Of a stretch of DNA of 64,000 bases, positions 35,401-48,079 are shown piece by piece. Under the pieces are notes generated by a model that saw nothing but the letters and a program-made list of their open reading frames with translations, had not been told where the DNA came from and did not search any database. Position numbers and translations under genes: made by a program. The stretch spans positions 123,926,467 to 123,990,466 of the forward strand of contig CM041084.1 of assembly GCA_023079485.1 (NCBI GenBank), written 5' to 3'. Source of the DNA: Archilochus colubris (lineage: Eukaryota; Chordata; Aves; Apodiformes; Trochilidae). The stretch's first letter is position 1; every line of letters starts with the position of its first letter.

Positions 35401-36217
35401 TGTCCTGGTTTGGGCCAGGATGAAGGTGAATTTCTGTCTTGTACTTTTGCTTTTAGCTAAGTCTCTTGTAAGTAGTTGCACTTGCTGAAATTAACAGCAA
35501 GTTTCTCAGACAGTGTCTGCTTCTGGGACTGATAACACTCGATGTTTATAGTTACTGCTAGAGACTGGTATGCAGAGCCAAGGACACTGCTCAGCTCTGA
35601 GGAAAACTTTTACCCTTCCAGAAGGAAGAAAGAGGTCCCACCTGCAGCCCTCCTTTGGGGAGGAACAGACAAGATAGATGCCAGAATTGACCAAACAGAG
35701 TATTCCATCCCATACGTCATACTCAGAATAAATTTGAGGCATCACGAGGGCCAAGCCAGATTTCCTGCTTCCAGCTTCTGGCTGCCTGCCCTTCCTGCCT
35801 TTCCTGCTTCCCTTCCTTCACCCGGCATCCTGGAAGGATTCTGTCTGTTCCTCTGCCTGTGGTTCTGATCCGTGCCAGCCCATATCTGTGTGTTCCTGCC
35901 TCCAGTTCCCTACTGCTGCTGACTCCAGGAGTCCAGCCTGGACTTTCCCAGGGCTGCCCTGCAGCCTTGGTAATGACATGAGAGTTATTGGAGGAAAAGG
36001 GGGGAGGAATGTGGTATCCATTTTCTTGTATATTTGTATATATTTAGTAATTTTTCCTATTTATCATTACTGTTTCATTAAAGTTGTGTAGTTTAGTTTC
36101 CAACCCATAAGTCTCTCTCCCTTATTCTCTCTCCTTTCTTTATCAGGGAGGAGAGAGAGATTAATAGAGAGCATCTGTTACTCGGTTTAATTGCCCAGCC
36201 AGTGTTAAACCGTGACA
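35401..36217 (+). mobile_element. Solo LTR of avian endogenous retrovirus (younger copy)
   Basis: The element begins TGTCCTGGTTTGGGCCAGGA and ends AGTGTTAAACCGTGACA, giving TG...CA ends with partly inverted termini (TGTCCTGGTTT against TGTCACGGTTT). It is about 817 bp long. GTAGG flanks both sides exactly. Inside are the block GAGTATTCCATCCCATACGT (about 35697) shared with the LTR at 25575, a degenerate TATA-like AATAAAT shortly after (about 35728), a polyadenylation signal ATTAAA (36077-36082) and the U5-like pyrimidine/purine stretch CCCTTATTCTCTCTCC...GGGAGGAGAGAGAGATT. No gag, pol or env sequence is adjacent, so it is a solo LTR left by recombination between two LTRs. The 5-bp duplication fits ERVL-like or gamma-like classes better than the 6-bp class II; the family name is from memory. 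Open frames inside it are not viral genes. Confidence 0.93.
36077..36082 (+). promoter_or_regulatory. Polyadenylation signal within LTR
   Basis: ATTAAA followed by a GT-rich stretch (GTTGTGTAGTTTAGTTT) lies about 135 bp before the LTR end, where the R/U5 boundary is expected. It is likely the retroviral polyadenylation signal; current activity is unknown. Confidence 0.65.
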
Positions 36218-36222
36218 GTAGG
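36218..36222. repeat. Target-site duplication, right copy
   Basis: GTAGG follows the LTR terminal CA and matches 35396-35400 exactly. A six-base comparison fails (AGTAGG against GTAGGG), so the duplication is five bases. Confidence 0.88.
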
Positions 36223-36586
36223 GCAGAAGTTCCTCCTTGCACTCCTCTCAGGATTTAAAACTTGCTTCCTTCCTATGTATTAGGCTTTTTTTTTCTCATC
36301 ACACCTGATTTTTGTGTGAGGATTTTTTTCCCTTTTAATTGCTATTTTAACAGGATGCCTTTACTGATATTGGGGACAATTATTCTGCCGTTTTCTATTA
36401 AATTATTTCCTAAGATGATTTCATCTATTCTAAATTGGATTTAAAAAATGAAAGAAACGTCATGTTTCCAGGCATCTGATGACTTTGCAGGATTAGGAAT
36501 ACACTTATCTAACAAGTGTTTTTTCCCATAAAAATGTCTGATACCAAAGTTACAAACCTGCCTGGAAGCAGCTAATATTAATCAAT

Positions 36587-36612
36587 ATGTGGTTAAAAGA
36601 GGATAACCACAT
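36587..36612. repeat. Hairpin: 9-bp stem, 8-base loop
   Basis: ATGTGGTTA (36587-36595) and its reverse complement TAACCACAT (36604-36612) enclose AAAAGAGG. Each arm contains TGTGGTTA/TAACCACA, which matches the RUNX-type word TGTGGTTA, so the site pair could equally be two opposed binding sites. Confidence 0.75.
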
Positions 36613-37395
36613 TTTATATACCACTGATGTAATCAACATTGCAAATTCCCTCTTCTATGACTCTTGTTTCTTCTGCCCATGCATTGAATGTTGCAGCTGT
36701 ATAGATCTTCATTTATACTTGTCTGTAAGGATATTTGAGGAAATTACTTGCTTTTAAATTGCCTTTTGGTTTCTTAAATTTGCCAACAGGTAGTAAGCAC
36801 AAGCCAGGCTTCTCTAACACAGATCTAAAATAGAGAAGAAAATAAGGAAACATAAACACTGACAGTTAATGGGTGTTTAATCATCATTTTAATGATGAGG
36901 CATACTATAGTAGTCAGTATAATGATCATTATCCAGTGTAGAGAGTGATTTCTATTCATCAATATATTCACAGGCTCACATTCCAACTTGTTCATGAGCT
37001 GGAAGGTTAATATATATATGAAACAATACAATGTCTTGAGAAAAACACCTGTTACGGGTTAGGTGATAAATAAACTATTTGAGAGAATGTAGTATGTTTT
37101 TTAAATTAATTTTTATTGTTTGGTGTGTTACACATGCTAAATCAAAGGGACATTTTACTGAGCAGAAATGGAAACAGTGATGACATTATTTGCAGCAATA
37201 GTAATAATTATCAATGATTAAATTCTTATGATGAAGTTAAAAAGCTAGTTATCATAGAACAAGAGGTGGAGTAGCCTTTAAACTAAATAAATGAAAAACA
37301 AAGTATTGGAACCAGCAGAGTGTCTTTGCATTAGCTATTGACACAGACTCAGACTCAGCACCACAGAATAACTGGGCCACACTGGTAAGAGCATT

Positions 37396-37459
37396 ATTTT
37401 CTCTTTCTGTCCCCATCCTTTCTCTTCTCCTTCCCTTTCCTCTCCCCCCTCCCTTCTCT
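37396..37459. repeat. Polypyrimidine tract
   Basis: C and T only from 37416 to 37459 (44 bases), and with just two purines from 37396. On the other strand this is a polypurine tract. Such tracts can form triplex DNA. No neighbouring element accounts for it. Confidence 0.9.
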
Positions 37460-40400
37460 ATTAAGCTAGAGAGCAAAGGAAAGGCTTCAGTGACCTTGAT
37501 ACATTTCTGTGTTTCTTTCTTGGAGATGAGAACAGACCTTATAAAGTTCACATGTGCATATTAAGCCTACAACCATCTGCTGCAATTATTAGCAGTGTGG
37601 TGGTTAAGTTTAGCATTTGGAGAGGAGGCCTGAAGGTCAGCTATGCTTCAACTATAGTGAAGTATCCTAGGTTGACTTTAATGAGAGAAAAGCAACAGCA
37701 ATAAATCAGTAGTTATTTTTTTAAGTATTTTAGCTTGTGAGCTATTTAAGATTCAGAATAACATCAGATGTTGTTACACTTACATCTCAGATAAAACAGG
37801 AATTAACGGATTCTTAATGTCTATAGAAAGCTGAGCTAGCTTTTTTCAAAAAACTGGCATGCTTTAAAAAGAGTAGACTCATACCTTAGCATGCATTTGC
37901 TGTGTTTTGTGCAGAACTCTGTTATTTAGTTGTTTTTTGGAACTCATCCCTTCCTTTCCTGAGAGAGGAAATGAAATACATTAACTAGCAAGTGCTCCTG
38001 GTGGGCTGTGGGAACAACCAGCTCTCCAGAATATGAGTGCCTGTTGTGTAAACCCTTGGTGTTTGTAACTCATTTGTTAGTTTTCTGTGAAATCATGCAC
38101 CTAGGTAGATCTGTGTGCTTCAGATGTTTGGTTTATTTAATTGCTCATTGCCTAGATGATAAAAAGTTTTTGTGAATTTTCAACTCTGAGAGGTGCCACT
38201 GCATTTTTTTAGATTTTTTCTAGAATCTGTAATTGTGGTAGCATGATTACAGATAACATAATTATATTCAAAAGCATAATTATAATAAAATCAATAATTA
38301 GAAAGTAGTTTCCTTATGGAAATTCTGTTTGGCCAGAGTTTGCTAAGTTTGGTGTGAATGTTCAGAGTACCCACTCAGTTTTGGCAGATTAAGGGAAAGT
38401 AAGATCAGTTCCACAACAACCCTATAAACACTTGTTTTAAAGTGTTCTGTGCCCTTTTGAACAGATTATCAAAGTCTGGGCATGCAGCCCAGGGACTCTG
38501 GGGGATTGTGAAAACTATTATAAGGCCAAAGAAGAGAAGGAATGGTTCAGTACAGTGTTAAGACTTATGTTGTTGCACAAGTAAGAAATAAGTATGCGTG
38601 AGCAAGAGCAATGTATAGCAGATCATAATTCTGAACAGTTTTGGAGTACCTAAGGTACAGTGGGGAAAATAATAATGCTGCAATAGCTCCTAGTACTTGC
38701 CAATAGTTTTCAATGGCACAGTTTGGAGAAATACAGAAACGTGGAAGACTTGAAGGAACAGCTTCACTTATAACTTGAAAGTAATGCTTCTTTTATGAAA
38801 TGCAATATTTAAAAATTAGCAATCACTTCACTAAAATGTTATGAAAAAACACTAAGGTTCACTGAAAAATATTTTGAATCTAAATGCTCTTTTTTTTTTT
38901 TTCTGGGACATGGGCATAGGTGTGAGGAAGAGAGGGTTGTTTGAATTCTTACCCCAGCCCTCCTGATGCCTGCTGAACTTTGGCTCAACTCCTGATCTCT
39001 TGGTAGATCAGGACAACCATAGTTGGTTAATAAAGTCAAGGTATTGTTTTTATATGTTTGCCACCTTGTGTTCAAAGAGAATGATTCTGCAGATACTGTT
39101 TCTTTTCTTGCATTTATTTGCTTACATAGAGAACTATGTAAATATGAATTGATGTAAGCTTTATCCGAGTTTTAGAGAATATATATTTCAATACTTTGAA
39201 ATTAATGGGTTTCCAAGATGTCCCGCTAGAAATTTGGTTCAATTCAGTTGAAGCAAATGAGTTACTAAACAGTTTCATGTGTCTTCAAATATTAAAAAAT
39301 GAGAATACCTTAAATTTCTGTTTATGTAAAAAACACATTTGAAATATAATTTTAATGCAAAATAAGAGAAATGAGAAAGAAAGCCTCTAAAAATTTTAAG
39401 TATCTATCACTTCTGTGAATTTTCAGAAACCCTTTTCAAACCATGATTTAAAGAAATCACAGGTATTCTTCTGAGATATTTTATGTTTACACAGAGAGTT
39501 TAGATATGTTTACAGAATGATTTAATACTTTATGGATCATGTTCTAGACTTTTATAGGTCTTTGTTCTGATGTGAATAACAAACAACACAATCAGACTCT
39601 AGGTTCTAAATATATAACTTGGAAAACGTTGTTTAATTTATTGATATTGGGTTATTTTGTGGTCCTGTAATGTATTCCAGCTCTGTCATAATCTGCAGCA
39701 AAAACTTCCTAATAACTAGTTTCAGCTGTTAAGATCTCAGCTCTTGCTTCTTTGTTGAATATTCATCTCCATCTCAGCTGAAGTCTTTGTGTTGATCTCA
39801 AGGGAACAAAGCTTTCAGACCAATACTTCATAGCTTTTATTTCTTTCAGCACAAAGATTTAGGGCCTAATGCCAAAATAATGCTCCATGAATCCTCATTA
39901 GAACGCTTTACTCAGCTGGTCCCTCCCATAATTTTGCCATTTCTATGAATTAATCTTCTGCATGCATTTAAACTGATCAAATGTTGTATTAGTTCTGGAG
40001 GAGACAGTGCACTGGAGTCCTGGAACTGAACCAGAGTTGTTTTTTTGACAGACAGCTCTGCCCTGTTCCATGTCAGCAGCAAAACACTCATCTAATTAAT
40101 GCTTAAAAAAAAAAAATCCATCTGTGTAATGATCACAAAAGGTTAAAGTAAGAAGTTTGTATAAATGTATATGAATAACAAACATTATTCTGATATTCCA
40201 TATTTAATATTAAGTAGTGGTTTATGTTACCTGGAGCTAAGTAGAGGAAGAAAGGGGAGGGTCAGCCTACCTACTAATAGGTTATAGGTTATATACCCGA
40301 CATCAGTCCCTTAGAAACTGTAACAACATTTCTACAATCCTCACAGGTATGCTGCTGGCTTATGTCAGTAGCTGACAGTATGCACTGTGAATAGCTACAT

Positions 40401-41466
40401 AGCTTTTCTAGAAGATCAAGGTACTGTATTGATTACAAATGAGTTATTGCTCTCTAAATTATTCTCTGGCTGTAAAACAATAAATGTGTGTGGACTGAGG
40501 TGGGGAAATTCCTTATTTTTACAGTTCTGAGGATCTGGTTCTTCTGCTGAGGTGGAGGAGATATTTTTTCTTATTTGGGGGAGCAAAAGAGTCAGCGGAA
40601 ATAATGTAATAAACTATTTGTACAGTATCCTATATGATCGTAAATTTAACTCAATGAATTATTTCTGAAAGACTGCAGCTATTTCTACTCCTTAAGTAAC
40701 CTGGGAGCAATGACCATAGGATAGTTAGAAAGGTAGCAGGCTTCAAACTTATCCTTTTTAACATATCCTATTTACACTTCCCTGCTTTCTTTGTTATTCT
40801 GCAAGCACATAATGAGTGACAATTTATCCTTTTCAAAGTACTCATTTTGTACTTCTGAAAATGTTGCACTTAGTCTGAGTGGAGAAACCCACATATGCCT
40901 TTTAGCTGTGATTTCAGTGATGTCCTCAATGTGTGATTTCAGGACTGTCACATTTGTAAACTGGCTGATGTCTTCTAAGCATGTGTTAGTTTCTGCTTTG
41001 TGATACTGGCCTACTTGCTTTTGTATTATATGGCTTCAAAACAACATCAATAATAATAACAATAAAATAGTTTTCTTCATAGGACTTTTGTAAATGTGCT
41101 TTGTAGTTGGCATATGCTTTTTCTTAAATAATCTATTTTCTAATTAGCCAATCCAGTGCTTAAAAGCATGGGCATATTTTTAATTCAGATATAAACTATT
41201 ACTTGAAGTTAAGATTACTGAAGTTCTTTATGTAGCATCTGTTGTCATTCTTGTAGCGTTGCCTTGGAGGAAAACCTGTAAGTAACTTAAATTTCACATG
41301 AAACATGCCTAGGAAACATAACTTGGTGGCTTTTTCTTTTTCAAAATAACAGATAAGCCCTCCTGGTCATTAGAAATAGCAACAGATTTGTATATTGAGT
41401 ATTGTCTAGGTGTGCTTTAACGCTTCCTGCTGCCAGGTAAACCTTTTATGTATTTTGTGTAGGCAG

Positions 41467-41941
41467 AATCATAGATTTTTTGGGGTTGGAAAAGACCTTG
41501 TGAAATCATCAGGTCCAATCTCCCCACAAGGGCAGGGCCACCTAAAGTAGGTCACACATGCACACATCCAGATGGGTTTTGAATGTCTCCAGAGAATGAG
41601 ACTCCACAACCTCACTGAGCAGCCTGTTCCACTGTTCTATCACCCTGTCAGTGAAAAATCTTTTTCTAATATTTACGCAGAACCTCCTATGATCCAAATT
41701 GCACCCATTGCACCTTGTCCTATCACTGGTCATCACTGAGAAGAGCTTGGCTCCATCCCCCTGACACTCTCCCTTTACATGGTTATAAACATTAATGAGG
41801 TCACCCCTCATTCTCCTCCAAGCTAAAGAGACCCAGCTCCCTCAGCCTTTCTTCATAAGAGAGATGTTCCACTACCTTAATAATTTCCTTGAACTCAAGG
41901 GTCCAGAACTGGACACAATATTCCAGATATGGCCTCACAGT
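41467..41941 (-). mobile_element. CR1 LINE 3' fragment with end of ORF2 (~475 bp)
   Basis: The longest CR1 copy here with continuous alignment. On the minus strand it starts in the reverse-transcriptase C-terminal region (TGTGAGGCCATATCTGG..., TTCCAGTTCTGGAC-like words near 41915) and ends in the 3' tail (AATCATAG at 41467). An 89-codon frame at 41542-41811 is open and shows the CR1 ORF2 C-terminal signature: RGDLINVY, then [49 protein letters not shown]. These match the family pattern RGDLI-VY, RTRG, R-RF-DIRK-FFT-RVV-WN-LP-EVV-SLE-FK. It lacks the catalytic RT region and is a 5'-truncated, inactive copy. Confidence 0.95.
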
Positions 41942-43759
41942 TACAATCAAAACAAAAAAGGGAGAAAAAACATCTGTAAGTCATCTCAAACAGGAGTCAC
42001 ACCTTGGATGATCACCACGTTCATGACTGATGTGTATAATCTGTCTAGTATGGGACAGAAAAATATGGTACATTCCAGCACTCAAATATAAGGTATTCTA
42101 CAGCTGTGAAACTTTAATTGTTAACTTTTTCATCAGTTTCAACTTGCAAGTATTTCCTTTTATCCATAAGACCCTAAAACATCAGTGAGATTTTTTTTGG
42201 TTTTAAAAAAAAATGAGATTGTCAATGGCTCATTTGTTCAGAAGTGGAAAATTAAAGTAGTCAGTTTGCTCTGGAGAAGATTTCTTAAGTTGTTTTTTTG
42301 CCTTGTCATATTATTTATTCTTTTGTAACTTCATTACCATATTATTACTGAGTTAGTTATGAAGAAAAAAAAAAAATAAACACCCACATCCCCCAAACTG
42401 AAATTTCAGTGCAGTTCTGTAGAATGCTGCAGAGTTAAATTTATACACACACATATTTATTTGCATCCATGAGGTTGGAATGTTTCTTCTAAAAAATATC
42501 CTTGCAAATTTATCTTTCGTGGCTATCAACTCCGAGTTTTGTAACTAGAGTTCATAAATTCATTAACTTACATCAGTTACTAAGTTCTTATAAACTAAAA
42601 TCACACTGCTTTATCAACTGTTTTTTCATATATAATTTTTATTCCAGAACTACTGAATTCAATGATCTGGTATTATCTTTTTCACCTTGCTAAATCTAAT
42701 ACTTTAACTTTCTGCAAAATTAAATGCAAGTTCTAATGATAATAGCTATTCTTGATATACTCTTTTTCAAATCTATTTTAAGAGCTATTTTTATGAGCAT
42801 TTCAAGTGTTCACTGGAGACAGCATTCTGAGATTATGGTCAAGGACAAGTAGACAATCCATCATTTTCAAAGCTTCTGATAGGTCAAGTTGTATACGAAC
42901 GCTTTTTTCCTGTCTTCCTTTTGGGAAGACATCTGAATATTTTTCCATTTAACAGAAATGAGCTTGCACTATATCTTTCTGAGGATGAAGCTGTCTGCTG
43001 TTTTTAGGATAATCTAACTGCATTAAGAAAAGTATAATTACCCACTGCTTGCCTTTGACTTTTCATACGTAGTTGGAAAAATATTTGGATTTTTCTTCAT
43101 CCTGTATTGATTTTTTTCCTCAGCAATCAGTGCTAGAGGCAGCCATTATAAAACTTGTTTTTGGAAGCTTCAATACCAGGGTGTTTGCTCATGCTAGACA
43201 TGTTATGCTAGATATGAGACTGTTACCTCTGCCAGCAAGACTTACTGTCTTAGAGACTGCATCCTTGATTTATGCCGAACTGGCTTCTCTAAAAATAGCT
43301 TATTTGTGTGAGCTTTGGTCCTCTCTGGAATGCTCTTTTAAAAAGAAGCGACAGATATGGGAAGAAACTGCATGGTGGTAATGTTGATGTTGTAAATTTT
43401 CTGGTAAGTTTGTGCTGAAGCTAAACAGGGGAGCCACAGATCCCATATAGGTAGGTGGCAAGTGAAAAACATCACTACAGCAGCGTGCTGAACTGCCAAG
43501 CTGATGTACATGTCAGTAGCTCAGAGCTATTCATTGCTCTTTCTTTGAATATTGTGCTGGTTTTGTTGCTGTTCAACCCTTTGACAAAAGATTTTATCAG
43601 AACTCCCTAGCATAGGAAGCTTTATAGTTGTGGTCCTGTTCATAAATGAAAGTTTCATAAAGTTAACTGAGAGCAGTTGCCCCTCTAGAGGCAGGTACTA
43701 AAACTTTGACTCCATTTCAGTCATCATTCTTATGCAATATGCTCAAATTAAAAAAAATT

Positions 43760-43776
43760 AAAAAAAAAAAAAAAAA
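43760..43776. repeat. A-run (17 bases)
   Basis: Preceded by ATTAAAAAAAATT, so the whole A-rich patch is 43748-43776. No retroposed body is recognised upstream. Confidence 0.88.
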
Positions 43777-46700
43777 GGAACAATCAAACAGCAAAATGAA
43801 CATTACTTCTGCTTGGATTTAACTGTATCATATGGCTTGTAATGTTTTTGCTAGCATAATGGAAGCTGAGGTTCTAATGAGTATGTGTAGCATAATTATA
43901 ATTATAACATAATTATTATATTTAGAATCCTTACTAACTTTGTTTCTGTGCCTTTGCTCTGTATGCAGTAAAAATACTTATGAAGTTAATATTTACTTTC
44001 CAAAACTTGAAAAAAGAATGCTGTGGAATCAGATGCTAATCAGAGATTAAGGGATTAAGGTATTTGTGTCTATTTTTATCATGATATCCATTCTGAAATG
44101 GAGCAAGTAAGCAGTGACATTTTCTTTGAAGTATTTTGAAGGAAGAAATAATGCTGATACGATACATTTTGAAGACATATACTGAGCTTTCTTACAGTTC
44201 CTGATACTTCTGCATGTTGTCATTAGAAAATGGATACATTACAACTTTTGAAGGGTTGTTCAACCAAGTGGATGTGCAGTCAACTTGAGAGAGTATATGT
44301 CAGTCTTTGAAGCAATACTGCCATCATGATGTTTGAAATAACAACAGTAATTGAGTTCAGAGTTGGCTTAGGTATGTTCTAAAGCAAATGAAGTGTCTAT
44401 CATAAAATCATACAAGCTTTTCTGTTTCTTTCTGTAAAATAGAAATAGCAGAAAATTGGTTTACTTTGTTTAAGCTGCATTGGAAATCAAAATAAATGAG
44501 GTTTTATATGAAATATATGAGTTACTTCATTTCTAAATACAACATATTTTAATCCATTAAGATTTAAAAACCAATCTAAAAAGGCACAGTCACAGTGCTG
44601 GAAAGAATGCAGAGTTAGAAACTCCAAGGCTTTTTGCTTAGCAGATACTGTATTCTGATTCTGAGAATATGAAAACTTGGTGGCATGGTGGTAATTTCTA
44701 GTTCTCTTAGTGAGAATACCCTCCACAAATTATTCCAGAACAAATGATTATGAAAAACAAGAATTTTAAATGGTTTTAATAAATTTAACTAATTTAATTA
44801 ATTTAATTTTAAACATTTTAAACTGTCTGTACTTTTACAAAGTAAAAATAGCATGAAGAACAATGATTAACTATAATTTCAAAGTTAATATACTTCATAA
44901 CTGAAAATTTCATCCATAATCTGCGTTTACTGCTAGTGTGCTTCTAAAAGTGCCTTTCATTGTTTCATTACTTTGCTGCAAGATAAACTAAATGTGACAT
45001 GTAACCATTTTCAAAAAAGAATAAAACCTGATGACATTTAGAAAACATTTCTACAGAAATTCTGGGACTTTGAAATTTTGTCTTAAAATCTGCCATTAAT
45101 ACAATTGTTAACTTTTAGCTAACTAATATTTTTCTCTCTCAGTTATTTTTAACTTAAAAACCAAAAAAGTTAATTTCTCATCTTTTTATAGGACTTCTGT
45201 TCTATAGGAACCTTTTCTATGTCACTTTGTATAATTAATGATTACAAGACTCAGAATAGAATAACTCACAGTCTCTATCTCGAAAACATCTCTATCTCTT
45301 TCAAACCACAATATGGTTTTCTTCCTTTTCCTTCCTGCTGCCAGAAATCAGTGGGACAGAACAAGGCCCATCTAAAAAGACAACTTCTAGACATCTGGCC
45401 TTTATCTTTCCCATCCAGAGATTTAAAACCCAGTGGGAACCTGACTTAGTAGGAACTACACTTCCAAGATTGTCCCCATAAATTACACTGTGTGTTGCTC
45501 TTAATGTAATCACAGGTTTCATCTACCAGAAGTTCTTCGGTGCCCGAATTAAAAAAAATATCAGGTTTGTTCTTAAGTAAGGCTGAGCATTTTATCACAT
45601 ATTTATGTAATGAAATGGTTAAATTAATGGAAAGAAATGAGAAAATAGTTACCAACCATCATGTGTGGTCAGTGATTGGACTACCATTTAAAATCTTATT
45701 ACTTAATGACCTTTTGAATCCAGACAGCTGGTTTTACCACAGTGATATTTTGCTGTAACTTTATAACTGTGCTGTTATAAAGAGGTAGGTAAAAGAACCT
45801 GTGATTTCAACATGAAAATTAACCTACTTTCATGTCAGGTTAGAACCAACAGCTTCTGGCAGCGTAGTAATGGAAAGCAAGAAACATTTATCTTGCTCAA
45901 ACATAATGAATCTTGAAGTTCAACTTGGTATTTGAATAAAGGTTATGACTGAACTTCAAATGATTGTGTTTAAAATGAAGTTCACACTTAGGAACAATAT
46001 TTAGGAGAAACGTTTACTTCCATTTATGCCCTTTCTGGCTTCTCAATACAAAGTTGCATCTAGAGTGCAATAAACCATAGTAATGTGATGCTTCCCAGAA
46101 TTAAGAGAAACCACAGGCAACAGAACAATTAAGGGAGAGCATCTTGGTGGCAGGAAAAAAACTGGATGCAGAGGCATCCATCAAGCTTCACAGTTCTGGT
46201 GAAACCACAGGAGTAGAACCAGAACTAGAGCTCATACATTTCCATATTCTAGAGTATCTCTATATTTAATTGTTTCTGCTAAGGTTGTTGAAACATAAAA
46301 GCCTTCTTATCTTCAGAGGATTTGTGTTCATGTGAACACATTTTGTAAACAAGGATGCATATAACATTTTTTAACCTGTTTGTTTGTTTGTTTTAGGAAA
46401 TTATTTTTCCAAATTTAAATTGCAAGTCAATCTTTCTTCCTAATTCAACCAAGACAGAACTTTTGAAATATATAATTTCAAGTGGGGAAAAGTATCTATT
46501 GATTAGAAATCTGTTGTGACATAGTTGTCAGGCATAAAATCTCCTACTTCATTGAAAAGGAAATAAATTTAATAGAAAATGTTTAGAAGAAAGAAAGGGA
46601 CAGACAGATTAAACCTTCATATTCAGAGTGTGAAAACGTATAAGTTTTACATAGCAGAAATAGATCAGTTGCCAGAAATATGAAATCATCAGCTACCAAG

Positions 46701-48079
46701 AAAGAGGAAACCTGAGTGCACCTTAAGAATGTTAGTGCTCTGCTCTATTTGTTCAAGACCAGTCTTGCAAGATGTGCTTCTGGGAATGGTCCTGCTCTCA
46801 CCAATATCAGTAAAGCAGTCAATGGCTGTAGGACTCAGATCTTAGGAAGGAGTTCTTTGATCGAGAAGTTTGAGACGTTTTTAGGAGATCAAAGTGGACT
46901 ATCTGTGTGAGGTGCATTTTGAATCAAAGTGCCCTAATTCTCCTTTTGATAACAAAAAGAAGAGGCAGGATGAAGTGTGGAGATGAAGAAAAAAGAAAAC
47001 AGGGTACTTCATATTTCTAGAAAGAACATCTGCTTTCATAGTGACCACTTGACTTCAAACAAGAATGCTGTAAGTCACTCCATGGAAAGATTACATAAAG
47101 ATGAAATTACAATGAGAACAAAGGTTTGACTTTGATGGCTACTTAAATTAAAAAAAAAAATCAGTCAAGGAGAATTGGTATGAATATAATTACAGATTTA
47201 ATTTCTGATCCATTCAAAAATTGTATCTGGTCATCTACCTTAACATAGTAATTTACCTTGTTGATATGTTTTTAAAACAGAGAGAAAAATTTGGATGCTT
47301 GGTAAACACAATGGAATATTCAGGCGAACTAGAATTTGTAGTGTTCCTTGAAGATATTTATGACAATATGGAAGCCATAATTATTCCAAATATAAATGAT
47401 ACAGTAGTTTGAAATTCTAAATTTTTTTTATTATTTGCAGCATCTGGCTAAAGAGAAATTTCAGTAACGTACTAAAAATCACATTAATTATTTCTAAAAA
47501 CTATGAAGAAAATTATGCAAATTCAAATTTCCTCCTTTCAATGATTAATTATGACCCAGTTAAAACTATGTGCTGTCTTAAATATTGTTTGGTGGTTTGT
47601 TTAATCCAGTTTATTTTAACTCTGTCCATGTATCTGCTTAGCCTCAATGTATGTATTCAGGACTGGGGCATGAGGACCTTAGGCTCTATCCAAATGTAAA
47701 AAGCAATGTAAAAAGCCAAAATCTACAAAGTCCAAAGCCAAGAAACTGGTAGTTACAGTGCAAAGAAGCATCTATCATAATTCCTGAAGACTTTAATTCA
47801 AATATAATGCATCTGTGGGAGAACCTGATCAAAAGAAAATATAATAAACTCTTCAACCTACCACACTAATAAAACCACTTAGATGTTTGGAGGTGTGCAG
47901 ATTCTTGAGGGCAGGACTTTTAACAAATAAAAGTACCATATTCTGGAAACTAGTGGAACAAACTTGGCTTAAGCAGACATTTCATCAACCTATTCAGAGA
48001 GTAGTGACACACGAATACTGCCTAAAAACGTAGATGCAACTCATAAAATCTCTGTTCTGCTTTTTATTTTTCATGGAGC

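Larger units (their letters stand above)
36223..41466. other. Non-coding stretch, no gene recognised
   Basis: About 5.2 kb of AT-rich sequence. It contains a 9-bp-stem hairpin at 36587-36612, a polypyrimidine tract at 37396-37459, a T-run near 38889-38902 and AT-rich patches near 38260-38300. Open frames of up to 99 codons (37252-37551, minus) run through the pyrimidine tract, which explains their Arg/Glu-rich composition. Confidence 0.65.

Noticed and set aside
35542..35868. 108-codon open frame within the LTR at 35401
   Set aside because: It lies wholly inside a solo LTR; LTRs of this kind carry regulatory sequence, and the frame has no retroviral protein motif.
43073..43381. 102-codon plus-strand open frame
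   Set aside because: No known motif, and there is no splice or promoter context to support an exon.
47900..47930. MIR/L2-like word TTCTTGAGGGCAGGACTTTT
   Set aside because: It resembles the AGCTCCTTGAGGGCAGGGACT block of ancient LINE/SINE ends, but no flanking sequence supports a full match.
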